Of a DNA stretch of 64,000 bases, positions 9,203-17,547 are shown in pieces (the first letter of the stretch is position 1; each line of letters opens with the position of its first letter). Source of the DNA: an uncultured Clostridia bacterium. GTDB taxonomy: Bacteria > Bacillota > Clostridia > TANB77 > CAG-508. A program made the translations under genes and the position numbers. Below the pieces are notes generated by a model that saw only the letters and a program-made list of their open reading frames with translations, was not told the DNA's origin and searched no databases. Where the stretch lies: contig CAKPCF010000001.1 of the NCBI GenBank assembly GCA_934141445.1, positions 1 to 64,000 on the forward strand, given 5' to 3'.

Positions 9203-9252
9203 ATGGTTTACACTTAAATTTGAATATCTATCAAATTTTAAATGCAAACCAT
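9203..9252. terminator. Bidirectional terminator hairpin between mecA and the M23 gene
   Basis: A long inverted repeat (ATGGTTTACACTTAAATTTG ... tcaaattttaaatgcaaaccat) sits between the two convergent stop codons, with about 21-nt arms that pair almost throughout. A-rich flank on the left and AT-rich flank on the right suit termination from both sides. Confidence 0.75.
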
Positions 9253-9265
9253 TCTAAATATTATA

Positions 9266-10252
9266 TTAGTATAAGTAATTTTGTGGGTTTTTTGCAACTC
9301 CATTTACTCTAATTTCTAAATGTAAGTGAGGACCAGTTGAATTTCCTGTTGAACCTACATACGCAATTACATCTCCCTGTTCAACTGTTTCACCAACAGT
9401 GGCTACTAATGAATTACAATGTGCGTAATATGTTTCTACACCATTTCCATGGTCAAGTACTACAAGGTTACCAAGTGAGCCTTTTCTACCAGAATACACA
9501 ACTGTACCACCTGCTGCAGCTTTTATTGGTGTACCCTTTGATGCTGCAATATCTAAACCAGTATGGATACTACTTCTTATGCTACTTCTTACACCAAAAC
9601 GTGAAGAAATAGTACCGTTTATTGGTTTAATTAAAGCAACTCCTAAAGCAGTATTACTAAAATCAACATTTGCTGAAGTATTTACTTTACTTGAAACTGG
9701 CTTTTTAACTACTTTTGGTTTTTCTATGTATAAGTCAGCAACTGCGGTTGCAGTATCTGTAAATGTTTTCAATTCTGTATTGTATTTTAAAGCATAAGTT
9801 ATATTATCTTTATTATTGCTATCTTTTTCTTTTAGTTCATTTAAGATATTTTCAGCTTCTTCAAATGTTTGAACATAAAATTTTTCTTCATTATTATCTA
9901 AAATAGCATAATATTTATAATATGCAATTCCAGTGCTAACTATTTTTGAAAAAATCTCATCACTATTTGTTGTAATTCCCTTTTTTAATAAGCACATTTT
10001 ATATTCTGGTAAAGTTTCTATATCTACAAAAGCAATAAGATTATTATCACCTGACTTTGAATAGTCATATATTTTGTCTTGTAATTTCTTTTTATCTTCT
10101 GTATAGCCTATAAATTCACCATTCAAAGTTACACTATATGTCGGTTTATAAACAAAGAATATTAAAAAACCAATTATCGCTAAAGCACATATAATAGTTA
10201 TAATTAGCTTTGTCCATACTTTTAGATGAATGATTAATTTTTTAATCACCAA
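9266..10252 (-). CDS. Membrane-anchored M23 (LytM-type) metallopeptidase, 328 aa
   Basis: Likely peptidoglycan endopeptidase or LytM-type regulator acting outside the membrane. One membrane helix lies at about residues 14-35, followed by a 170-residue region of mixed alpha/beta and then the M23 domain (about 205-325). The zinc ligands are visible: HTGLD at 230-234, H278 in YYAHCN, and HLHLE at 309-313, so it should be catalytically competent. The start is TTG at 10252 with AGGAG 7 nt upstream; GTG at 10249 is the alternative. The layout resembles SpoIIQ/SpoIVFA-like sporulation peptidases, but I cannot tell a growth from a sporulation role. Confidence 0.85.
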   Translation of the reverse strand: MVIKKLIIHLKVWTKLIITIICALAIIGFLIFFVYKPTYSVTLNGEFIGYTEDKKKLQDKIYDYSKSGDNNLIAFVDIETLPEYKMCLLKKGITTNSDEIFSKIVSTGIAYYKYYAILDNNEEKFYVQTFEEAENILNELKEKDSNNKDNITYALKYNTELKTFTDTATAVADLYIEKPKVVKKPVSSKVNTSANVDFSNTALGVALIKPINGTISSRFGVRSSIRSSIHTGLDIAASKGTPIKAAAGGTVVYSGRKGSLGNLVVLDHGNGVETYYAHCNSLVATVGETVEQGDVIAYVGSTGNSTGPHLHLEIRVNGVAKNPQNYLY

Positions 10253-10405
10253 TTCTACACTCCTTTACCTTTTTCTTTTGCTAATTATATTCTATATATT
10301 TTTCCAGGCAATAGCAATTTGTAAAATTTGGTTTTTTTAGGCAATTTTTCCTTAATTTGCTCTCATTTTCTTTGTTTTTATACGAAATACTTAATTTATA
10401 CTTTT

Positions 10406-10651
10406 TTATTCTGAAAATTCATTTCTTACTTTAGTAATCTCAGCCATTGTTGCCTTTTCTTCCAAATCAAAATATCCTTTTGATTCTGCTAACTTAAGCA
10501 TCTCAAATTGGAAACTTTCATAATTATTTCTGAAATTCTGTAGTAATTGTCTAAATTCCATATTACTACACTCTAAAATTGAATTTTGATATTCTTTCAA
10601 AAAAGCTATGCAACCTTCTTGAACATCATTTACCATATTCTTTTCTTCCAC
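10406..10651 (-). CDS. CotF-like spore coat protein, 81 aa
   Basis: Helical protein with the Coat F pattern: MVNDVQEGCIAFLKEYQNSILECSN, then a second helix with FRQLLQNFRNNYESFQFEMLKLAESKGY. Such proteins form four-helix bundles in the spore coat of clostridia. The start is GTG at 10651 with GGAGG 4 nt upstream; the inner ATG at 10636 is possible but has no clear ribosome site. It follows a second small coat-like gene by 8 nt, so the two form a pair. Expression is expected late in sporulation, from known biology and not from a visible promoter. Confidence 0.65.
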   Translation of the reverse strand: MEEKNMVNDVQEGCIAFLKEYQNSILECSNMEFRQLLQNFRNNYESFQFEMLKLAESKGYFDLEEKATMAEITKVRNEFSE

Positions 10652-10659
10652 ATTTCCTC

Positions 10660-10848
10660 CTATTTACTTAAAAAAGATATCAATTTTGTCTTAGTATTTA
10701 AAGCCTCTTGAGCCGCCTTATTAAATACTTGCTTAATTTGTGGGTCAACTGCATAATCAGCATAATTAGTAAGTTTTTTATATGCCGTATCTTCCATACA
10801 AATTAAGTGTTTTAGATTTCTTAATTCTATTTGTGTTAAATTAGTCAT
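10660..10848 (-). CDS. Small CotF-like/ferritin-like helical spore protein, 62 aa
   Basis: A longer frame exists from 10908, but GAGAGG lies 9 nt before the ATG at 10848, so the product is MTNLTQIELRNLKHLICMED... of 62 residues. This N-terminus matches the short coat-type proteins of clostridia, which start with a LTQxEL helix followed by EExxxxKYxxYAxxAxDPxLKxxF; here KKLTNYADYAVDPQIKQVFN is clear. It pairs with the next CotF-like gene. Probably a spore coat component. Confidence 0.65.
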   Translation of the reverse strand: MTNLTQIELRNLKHLICMEDTAYKKLTNYADYAVDPQIKQVFNKAAQEALNTKTKLISFLSK

Positions 10849-10912
10849 ATATTCAATCCTCTCTTTTGCTTTTTTCTTATTATTCTCTATAAGTAAAAAT
10901 ATATTCATTATC

Positions 10913-10959
10913 GCATAAAAAAACTCAAATTATTAAATTTACATCTAATAACTTGAGTT
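10913..10959 (-). terminator. Rho-independent terminator of the kinase operon
   Basis: Hairpin arms AACTCAAGTTATTA and TAATAATTTGAGTT (minus strand) are followed directly by TTTTTTT. It lies just after the stop of the tyrosine kinase gene. Confidence 0.8.
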
Positions 10960-10985
10960 TTAATTTTTTTAAATGAAAAATATAA

Positions 10986-12899
10986 TTATCCCCTTCTTCT
11001 GCGGTATTCTTCGATAAATCTTTTCACTTTTTCATTATTTTCTTTTTGAGTATCTGCTAAGCTTTCTGTAATAGCTTTAACACTCTCTATTTCGTCTCTT
11101 ATTTCTTTGCTTACATCTAAATCATTTCTTAAATCCATCATTTGTTTCATATTGCTAAGTTCAATTTTAATATCTGTGATGTCTCTTGGGTCTATTTTAT
11201 TATTTTCCATCAAAGCTTGTATAAATAAATTTTTCATACTCATCAATTCTGAATTTATATTATCTAATTTATGTTCTAAATATCTATTTGCTTCATCACT
11301 TGAAATATTAGTTAAATTAGTTTCTTGATAATTATTTGATGCATTATATAGACTCTTTTCTTCTTCAATATCTACAAAATTGTTCTTTTTACTTGCTTCT
11401 TCTATCATTTCAGAAACAGACTTAATGCTTTGTTCAGTTTGTTCTAAACTATTTGATTTTCCTTTGTTATCATCATAATAATAACTTTCTGTATATGTAC
11501 TTTTTGAAAATGGATATTTATTTAATATAACACCTGAAATTTTTCCACCAACATTTTCAAAACTTTTCTTTAACTTATTTAATGCTTCAACTTTTGTTGT
11601 TTTATATGAAACGACAATAAAAGTTTCATCAACAAATTTTGCCATTGCAACACTATCTGAAACAATTGCTGATGGTGTTCCATCTATAATTACAATATCA
11701 TATATCGCATCTAACATATCTAATAATCTAGAAACTCTTGCAGCTGAAAGTAATTCAGCTGGATTAGAAGGTTTATCACCTGATGTTATAATATGCAAGT
11801 TTGGAATTCTAGTCTGCTTGATATATTTAGACATTTGTGATAAATCCATTCTTGCTCTTGTACCCATATCAACTAAGCAATTAGCTAATCCTTGAGAATT
11901 TGAAACTTTAAATATTTTGTTTTGTCTACCTTTTCTCATATCTGCATCAACAATAACAACTTTTTTATTTGCTTTAGCAAACATAGTTGCTAAATTTGCA
12001 GAAACATAACTTTTTCCATCTTGAGCATTTGCACTAGAAATTAGTATATTTTTAGTTCTATTATCACTTCTTGAGAATGCTATATTAGTTCTTAAAGTTC
12101 TAAAAGCTTCTGTTATTGGTGATTTAGCATTTTCTAAAACAATTAGTTCTGATTCTTTATTTCTTTTTCCATTTTGATTTTCATTTTTTTGTGAATCCTT
12201 GACCATTTTTTCTTCACATTCTTTTTCATATAGTGGGATAATTCCTGCTACATGTAAATTTAATGCTTCTATATCTTCAGTTTGTTTAATAGTTGTATCT
12301 AACATATATAGTACTAAAACTAAACCACCTGAAATAAATACTCCTAAAACAAAGAATATTGCTAAATCTTTTGCATGATGCACATTATATGGTACTGTTT
12401 CAATTTCAGCCTCATCAATAACATTTACATTGTTTATTTTATAAATTTCTTTTACTTGCTCTGCAAAAACTTTTGCAACTTCATTAGTTAGATTTCTAGC
12501 AATTTCAGCATCTTCGTTCGATACAGCAATTTTTAATATTGCCGTTGTATCTCCTGCTGTAACACTAATAGCTTTTATTAGTTGCTCTTCTTTCATATCT
12601 AAACCTAAATTTTCAATTACAGTTTTTGCAACCTTGCGACTCATAATAATATCGCCATAAGTATCTATTAAACTTTTATTCATTGTTATATCAGTTTGAG
12701 TAATTGAATCAATATTTTCTGTATTATCTACTGATTCAACTTTTGTCAAAACAATTTTCGTTGTTGATTGATATTTTGGTGTCACCATAAAAAATGAATA
12801 TACATATCCAACAATAACTGATATTACTATAATGGCCACTATAAGCCATTTCTTTTGCCATGCAGTTTTGGCAAATTTTTTTAAATCAAATTCTTCCAT
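10986..12899 (-). CDS. Bacterial tyrosine kinase with polysaccharide chain-length domain, 637 aa
   Basis: Fusion of a Wzz-type chain-length regulator (residues about 1-210; membrane helices about 18-37 and 180-200) with a BY-kinase. Kinase motifs: Walker A in ANAQDGKSYVS (about 291-300), Walker A' VIVDADMRKG (about 315-324), Walker B DIVIIDGTP (about 401-409). A tyrosine cluster YTESYYYDD (469-477) is the autophosphorylation site. In most relatives that cluster ends the protein. Here about 160 further residues follow, strongly charged and coiled-coil-like, ending in RRRR. The cognate phosphatase lies directly upstream. Likely role is control of exopolysaccharide or capsule export; no glycosyltransferase genes are nearby. 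Confidence 0.88.
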   Translation of the reverse strand: MEEFDLKKFAKTAWQKKWLIVAIIVISVIVGYVYSFFMVTPKYQSTTKIVLTKVESVDNTENIDSITQTDITMNKSLIDTYGDIIMSRKVAKTVIENLGLDMKEEQLIKAISVTAGDTTAILKIAVSNEDAEIARNLTNEVAKVFAEQVKEIYKINNVNVIDEAEIETVPYNVHHAKDLAIFFVLGVFISGGLVLVLYMLDTTIKQTEDIEALNLHVAGIIPLYEKECEEKMVKDSQKNENQNGKRNKESELIVLENAKSPITEAFRTLRTNIAFSRSDNRTKNILISSANAQDGKSYVSANLATMFAKANKKVVIVDADMRKGRQNKIFKVSNSQGLANCLVDMGTRARMDLSQMSKYIKQTRIPNLHIITSGDKPSNPAELLSAARVSRLLDMLDAIYDIVIIDGTPSAIVSDSVAMAKFVDETFIVVSYKTTKVEALNKLKKSFENVGGKISGVILNKYPFSKSTYTESYYYDDNKGKSNSLEQTEQSIKSVSEMIEEASKKNNFVDIEEEKSLYNASNNYQETNLTNISSDEANRYLEHKLDNINSELMSMKNLFIQALMENNKIDPRDITDIKIELSNMKQMMDLRNDLDVSKEIRDEIESVKAITESLADTQKENNEKVKRFIEEYRRRRG

Positions 12900-12952
12900 T
12901 TACTACCACCCAAAATATTATACCTATAATTATATTTTTATTCAACCAAATT

Positions 12953-13657
12953 TTAAATATTTCTTAAAATTTCATTAGGGACATCTAAAGTTAATGAATT
13001 ATAATAATCTTCTTTAACTATTTTCCTAATTTTCTTTTGTATTTCATCCATTTTTGTATATGTAGAGTCTTTTTTATGAGTATCTGTTGATAATAAATTT
13101 ATCTTTTTTTGCTTTAATAATTTTTTTAATGTTTTTTGAGCTCTCCTGCCATATTTTCCAATTATACTCTCATAGTTTCCTTGAAGTAAAATTCCCATTT
13201 CTATAAATTCATCTAAATAAGATATATCTTTTTGCACATATTCATATCTTTCTGGATGCGCCAAAATCAATTTATCATAAGGTAAATTCCTTATAATCTC
13301 AATTGCATTTGTTAATTTTTGAAATAAAGGCAATTCAAATAAAATATAGTCTGATTCTCCCATTTTACTAGCAATGTTACTTTCTATCAATTCTTCAATA
13401 TTATTTACAATGTATATTTCATTGCCAAGCAATAACTCAATTGGAATATTCTCTTTTGTTAATTCATTTTTTAAAATATCCAAAGTTTTTCTATTTTCTT
13501 CTTTTGTCTTTTTATACTGTGGTTCTAAATAATGTGGTGTACAACAAATCGTAGTAAATCCAGAATTATACGCCTCTCTTGCCATAATCACACTTTCCTC
13601 TAAAGATTTAGAGCCATCATCTGTTTCAAATAAAATATGACTGTGTAAATCTATCAT
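12953..13657 (-). CDS. PHP-type protein-tyrosine phosphatase (CpsB/YwqE-like), 234 aa
   Basis: Metal-dependent phosphatase that reverses BY-kinase autophosphorylation. PHP-domain metal ligands are visible: DLHSHI at residues 3-8, DDGS at 13-16, CCTPHY at about 38-43, GNEIY at about 82-86, AHPERY at about 134-139 and STDTHK at about 190-195. Length and motif order match CpsB/CapC. It lies 53 nt before the kinase gene on the same strand and is first in the pair. Confidence 0.9.
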   Translation of the reverse strand: MIDLHSHILFETDDGSKSLEESVIMAREAYNSGFTTICCTPHYLEPQYKKTKEENRKTLDILKNELTKENIPIELLLGNEIYIVNNIEELIESNIASKMGESDYILFELPLFQKLTNAIEIIRNLPYDKLILAHPERYEYVQKDISYLDEFIEMGILLQGNYESIIGKYGRRAQKTLKKLLKQKKINLLSTDTHKKDSTYTKMDEIQKKIRKIVKEDYYNSLTLDVPNEILRNI

Positions 13658-13802
13658 AAAAAACCTCTCTTTTACATTTTAATGTGTGTTATATTTTACC
13701 ATTAAAACAACATAATAACAATATTTTTTATTTCTATTATGAAGTTTTTATTTTTCAAATCTCTTATTAAGATTTATATTCACAAAATTTTTGCATAAAA
13801 TA

Positions 13803-13831
13803 TTGACAAAGGAAGTCTGATATACTATAAT
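13803..13831 (+). promoter_or_regulatory. Consensus SigA promoter of tRNA-Lys(CUU)
   Basis: Perfect TTGACA at 13803-13808, 17-nt spacer, perfect TATAAT at 13826-13831. The tRNA begins 18 nt after the -10 element, so the 5' leader is short. Confidence 0.85.
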
Positions 13832-13848
13832 TATTCTTGTTAATATAT

Positions 13849-13924
13849 GCACCATTAGCTCAGTTGGTAGAGCAGTTGACTCTTAATCAAATGGTCGGAG
13901 GTTCAAATCCTCTATGGTGCACCA
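13849..13924 (+). tRNA. tRNA-Lys(CUU), CCA encoded
   Basis: Cloverleaf by eye: acceptor GCACCAT/ATGGTGC, D arm GCTC/GAGC, anticodon loop CTCTTAA with anticodon CTT, T arm GGAGG/CCTCT with loop TTCAAAT, discriminator A and encoded CCA. The anticodon stem has a G-A mismatch at its outer pair (27-43), the only irregularity. Confidence 0.95.
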
Positions 13925-13956
13925 AAAGCCTAGATGTTTATCTAGGCTTTTATTAT
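13924..13956 (+). terminator. Terminator of tRNA-Lys(CUU)
   Basis: AAAAGCCTAGAT, loop gttt, ATCTAGGCTTTT then TATTATT. It begins at the last base of the tRNA CCA end. Confidence 0.85.
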
Positions 13957-13971
13957 TCTTAAAATCAAATA

Positions 13972-14008
13972 AAAAGCAGAAACAAATTTAAAATCCATTT
14001 CTGCTTTT
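13972..14008 (-). terminator. Terminator of the VanW/G5 gene
   Basis: Arms AAAAGCAGAAA and TTTCTGCTTTT; read on the minus strand the hairpin is followed by TTATTTG. It lies 20 nt after the stop of the 701-aa gene and converges with the tRNA terminator. Confidence 0.75.
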
Positions 14009-14027
14009 AGTAATTATTTTTTTTATT

Positions 14028-16133
14028 TTACTCTCCAACTCTAATAATAGTTTGCATTGGATTATAAGTGTCATTAGATAATAATTCGTTTGAAACCATA
14101 GTTCCATTTAGCCATAATTGCTTATATGTTGTTACTTTGCAACCTGCATGACCAGATTGCTCAATTACTTGTGTGCCTGGTGCTAAACTTGAATCTACTA
14201 TAGTTTGTGTTGAATATGGAATTGTTCCTGTTGTGTAAGGTACAATTTTCACTTCATATTCAGTTTCTTCTTTTATTCCATGAATTGTAAATGTAATTAT
14301 TCCACTAGCAACTGTTCCTTCTATTTTTATTGGATAATTTCTATTATTTTTAAATTGAAAATCCTTTACACCATATACAACTGTTGCATCTCTACCAGCT
14401 TTAACATAAGAAGTTGTAAATGAATGATTAGTTCTTTCAACAATTTCTAAATTAGCTAGTAATACTGCATTATATAAAGTTGAAGATACCTGGCATATTC
14501 CTCCAGCTAATCCATCAACGACCTTGCCATTTTCATATATTTTTGCATCTTTATAACCAGCATCTATAGTCCTTTTTCCAACAACTTGATTAAAAGAAAA
14601 GGTTTCTCCAGGCATTAAAACAGTTCCATTTATTTTGTTTGTTGCTAATCTCAAATTTTGAGTTCTATTTAAGTTTGTTGCATCATATCTAGTTGGAAAT
14701 GTAGAAATTTGATAAGGAAAAGCTTCCTTTCCTATATCATTTATTGTTTTACTTGCTGGTGTTAATTTAAGAGGAATCTTATATTCTTCATCATTACCAT
14801 CACCAATTATATTTTTGGCTTCTTCTATGCTTATCCCAAAATCCACACCTTCTTCTTCTTTATAGATTTTAAATGGATTTTCTTCATAGTATGCATCTTT
14901 TGGTTCAGTATGAACTTCTGAATATATTTTTTCAACATCTATTTTACTAGCCTTTTGCTCAATTACTGGAATTTCTAAACTTCTTGCAGTTATATCTGTC
15001 TGAATTTCATTTGCATTTCTTGAATCAATATCATTTAAAATGTCTGATTTCAATTTTTCAGAATCTACTACAACTCCATCTGTTCCTTTTTCTATTATAA
15101 GCTCTTTTCCTTCTCTATAGTATGAAGGTTCTTCAACTAGTCCTGGAATTTTAGTTCCTATATCTTTTATAATATAATTTAAAGATTCTTCATTATAAGA
15201 TGATTCAATGTCTATGCTTTTTCCAAATATATTAGCACCTAATAAATCATAGTTGTTTTCAATAATACTCTTATTTCTTCCAACTCCATAAGCATTTTCA
15301 ACAGCTTCATTGATTTTATAAGCGTATTCTATTTGATTTGTATCAAAAGTTGTTTCAAAATCTTGATATTTTAAATTTAAAGCTATATTTAATTCAATAC
15401 TTAAAGCCTGTGTTAATTTATCCTTTGCTTCTTCAACAGTTAAATTTGATAAATCAATTTCTTTTATGCTTATACCTTTAGCAATTTTATTGCTATTTAT
15501 ATTTAAAAAAGCAAATATTGTTGAGAAAAGTAAAACTAAAAGCATTAGAAAAATTATAAATATCAGTAATTTCCAAGTTCTTTTTTTCTTTTTACTTTCA
15601 TCTACAACATAGTCTGGCTTATCATTTTCTTCTTTTTTGTTTTCGCTAGTATTTTTATCCTTTTTTACTTCTTTTTCATTTTTTTTACTTTTTTTAATAT
15701 CTTTTTCACTATGTTTCTTTTCTGATTTTTCAGAATTTTCTTTATTGCTATCCGTCGTTTCTGCTTTTTCAATAATTTCTTTTTTATCCTTTTTCTCTTC
15801 TACAACATCTTTGGCTTCTTCTTTTTGAGTATCTATTTTACTTTCAGTTTCATTTTTTACTTCTGGTTTTTCCGTTTTATTTTTAACTTTAGACTCTTTT
15901 TTAGTATTATTCTTCTTGCTCTTTGAAGGTTCTTCAGATTTTGTATTTTCTTTCTTACTGTTTTCTTTCACTTCAGCTTCTTTTTTTTCTTTATTATTGC
16001 CAGTATTTTTATTTTCCTTCTCTTCTACTTCCTTTTCAGTAACAGCTACACCTTCATTATTTTTTTGCTCTTGTTTAACTTCGTTTACTTCTTGTACTGC
16101 ACTTTTCTCTTTTTTCTTACTTTTCTTTGCCAT
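14028..16133 (-). CDS. VanW family protein with G5 domain and long Lys/Glu-rich cytoplasmic tail, 701 aa
   Basis: Residues 1-185 are a highly charged Lys/Glu/Ser/Asn tail, predicted disordered and cytoplasmic. A membrane helix follows at about 188-211 (WKLLIFIIFLMLLVLLFSTI). The outside part holds putative peptidoglycan-binding (PG_binding_4-type) domains (about 220-440), a VanW domain (about 470-600; TRNLNRTQNLRLA-like start, GETFSFNQVVG, GGICQVSSTLYNAVL) and a G5 domain at the C-terminus (about 630-701; PGTQVIEQSGHAGCKVTTY). VanW proteins are cell-wall associated, function uncertain despite the vancomycin-linked name; nothing here implies resistance. The tail is much longer than usual. Start ATG at 16133 with AGGAG upstream. 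Confidence 0.88.
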   Translation of the reverse strand: MAKKSKKKEKSAVQEVNEVKQEQKNNEGVAVTEKEVEEKENKNTGNNKEKKEAEVKENSKKENTKSEEPSKSKKNNTKKESKVKNKTEKPEVKNETESKIDTQKEEAKDVVEEKKDKKEIIEKAETTDSNKENSEKSEKKHSEKDIKKSKKNEKEVKKDKNTSENKKEENDKPDYVVDESKKKKRTWKLLIFIIFLMLLVLLFSTIFAFLNINSNKIAKGISIKEIDLSNLTVEEAKDKLTQALSIELNIALNLKYQDFETTFDTNQIEYAYKINEAVENAYGVGRNKSIIENNYDLLGANIFGKSIDIESSYNEESLNYIIKDIGTKIPGLVEEPSYYREGKELIIEKGTDGVVVDSEKLKSDILNDIDSRNANEIQTDITARSLEIPVIEQKASKIDVEKIYSEVHTEPKDAYYEENPFKIYKEEEGVDFGISIEEAKNIIGDGNDEEYKIPLKLTPASKTINDIGKEAFPYQISTFPTRYDATNLNRTQNLRLATNKINGTVLMPGETFSFNQVVGKRTIDAGYKDAKIYENGKVVDGLAGGICQVSSTLYNAVLLANLEIVERTNHSFTTSYVKAGRDATVVYGVKDFQFKNNRNYPIKIEGTVASGIITFTIHGIKEETEYEVKIVPYTTGTIPYSTQTIVDSSLAPGTQVIEQSGHAGCKVTTYKQLWLNGTMVSNELLSNDTYNPMQTIIRVGE

Positions 16134-16284
16134 CTTTCTCTCCTCTTTAATTACTTAAATAATATTATCATAAGTAATTTTATTCTGCAACAAAAAAATA
16201 TTTATTAAATTTTATATCTATTATATCTCATTTTCAACTATTATAATTCATTTTTCTACTTTTAAAAATATATTTTCAAAAAAC

Positions 16285-16313
16285 TAGACATTATTTTTTT
16301 TTATATATATAAT
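16285..16313 (+). promoter_or_regulatory. Probable SigA promoter of the XRE/S24-like regulator
   Basis: TAGACA at 16285-16290, 17-nt spacer, TATAAT at 16308-16313, about 33 nt before the ATG. A TTGACA just downstream (16318-16323) has no -10 element before the gene. Confidence 0.6.
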
Positions 16314-16346
16314 AAATTTGACAAAATAAAAAGTGAGGTATTTAAA

Positions 16347-16913
16347 ATGATTGGAAAGATGATTCAAAGAATCAGAAAAGAAAAAGGTATTACAAAAACT
16401 AAATTATCTGAAATGACTGACATCAACATTGGTCATTTAACACATATAGAAAAAGGTGAAAGAAATCCTAGTCATAAAGCTTTAAAAAGTATTTGTTCAT
16501 CTCTTAATATACCTTACCAAGAATTACTATATACTTATGATAAAAAGTTAACTGATGAACAACTAGAATATAATTACACAAACTATATTGCTTATAATAA
16601 AATTCCTTTAGTTGAAAAAATGGAAGATTTTATCGATTGTCCTGCTGAATTTTCAAATGCATCATTTGCATATAAAATTCCTTCTAGTGATATGGAACCA
16701 TTATTAAAAAAAGATAGTATTGCATATATTGAACAAAATGCAGTATTAGCACACAAAGATATCGGTCTTTTTTTCTATAATAATGCATATTATGTTAGAA
16801 GATTATTATACAGAAAAGGAAAATTTATTCTTAGAGCTGATAATAAAGAAGTAGATGATATTACAGTTACTTCTTCTGATACATTCTATATTGTAGGAAA
16901 GATTTATTTATAA
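16347..16913 (+). CDS. XRE-family regulator with degenerate S24/LexA-like domain, 188 aa
   Basis: The N-terminal domain (about 1-65) is a lambda-repressor helix-turn-helix (IRKEKGITKTKLSEMTDINIGHLTHIEKGERNPS). The C-terminal domain (about 100-188) folds like S24/LexA dimerisation domains, with KIPSSDMEPLL, SIAYIEQN and YIVGKIYL. In self-cleaving members the residue before Met is the catalytic Ser (GDSM); here it is Asp115. The catalytic Lys of VKRL is Arg151 (YVRRL). Self-cleavage is therefore not expected; the domain probably serves dimerisation or ligand sensing. No phage genes surround it. Target genes unknown. Confidence 0.85.
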   Translation: MIGKMIQRIRKEKGITKTKLSEMTDINIGHLTHIEKGERNPSHKALKSICSSLNIPYQELLYTYDKKLTDEQLEYNYTNYIAYNKIPLVEKMEDFIDCPAEFSNASFAYKIPSSDMEPLLKKDSIAYIEQNAVLAHKDIGLFFYNNAYYVRRLLYRKGKFILRADNKEVDDITVTSSDTFYIVGKIYL

Positions 16914-16944
16914 AATTACATTTATGTAACATTTTTATAGATTA

Positions 16945-16973
16945 TTGAATTATTTTTTAATACATACTATAAT
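16945..16973 (+). promoter_or_regulatory. Probable SigA promoter of the carbohydrate-binding protein
   Basis: TTGAAT at 16945-16950, 17-nt spacer, TATAAT at 16968-16973, about 35 nt before the start codon. Confidence 0.6.
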
Positions 16974-17008
16974 ATTTACATAAAGATTTTACTTATGAGG
17001 AGATTTTG

Positions 17009-17482
17009 ATGGAATTAGTTAAAAACATTTTTTTTAATACTGATAAATTAGTACCAAATTCAACTATAAAAATTTCATATATTGGTAAGTTTTTTCAAGA
17101 TTCATCAAAAAAAGTTTTTATTCACTATGGTTTTAATGATAACTGGATTGATGTTCAAGAAAAAGAAATGGTTAAAACAGAATTAGGTTTTCAAATTGAA
17201 ATAGATTTAAAAGAATATAAAACATTTAATTTTTGTTTAAAAAATGAAAATGGAGATTGGGATAATAATAATGGACAAAATTATATCTTTGAAATTGAAT
17301 ATCCAGAAACTTCATTAACAGTAAAAAGTTCAAGTGAATTGGAAAATATTCATCACTTAAGAAAATCTTACATCTGGTCAAAAAAAATTCGTTTATCAAT
17401 TTATAAAATATTAGTATTTCTTCCAAAACTTATTACAGGAAATTATAAAAGAAAAAATAGAGGCCAGCTAGGTAATAGTTAA
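17009..17482 (+). CDS. Carbohydrate-binding module protein (CBM25-like), 157 aa
   Basis: Residues about 1-100 form a beta-sandwich-like domain with VFIHYGFND NWIDVQEKEM and NFCLKNENGDWDNNNGQNYIFEIE, the pattern of CBM25/CBM53 starch-binding modules. No signal peptide and no catalytic domain are visible, so it likely acts in the cytoplasm, perhaps on glycogen-like storage polymer. A basic C-terminal segment (about 112-157: LRKSYIWSKKIRLSIYKILVFLPKLITGNYKRKN) could be amphipathic and membrane- or glucan-associated. GAGGAG lies 6 nt before the ATG at 17009, which I prefer to the TTG at 17006. Function not established. Confidence 0.6.
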   Translation: MELVKNIFFNTDKLVPNSTIKISYIGKFFQDSSKKVFIHYGFNDNWIDVQEKEMVKTELGFQIEIDLKEYKTFNFCLKNENGDWDNNNGQNYIFEIEYPETSLTVKSSSELENIHHLRKSYIWSKKIRLSIYKILVFLPKLITGNYKRKNRGQLGNS

Positions 17483-17497
17483 GCCAAAAGAATATTT

Positions 17498-17535
17498 AAA
17501 CCTCATATATGCTAAAGTATATGAGGTTTGTTTTT
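17498..17535 (+). terminator. Terminator of the carbohydrate-binding protein gene
   Basis: AAACCTCATATA, 8-nt loop, TATATGAGGTTT followed by GTTTTTACT. Strong stem with U tract, 16 nt after the stop. Confidence 0.85.
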
Positions 17536-17547
17536 ACTCAAATATAT

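Noticed and set aside
14028..16133. Vancomycin resistance gene (from the VanW name)
   Set aside because: VanW domains occur in many wall proteins; no vanA/H/X-type genes are present.
16347..16913. Prophage repressor
   Set aside because: No phage genes or attachment sites nearby, and the self-cleavage residues are absent.
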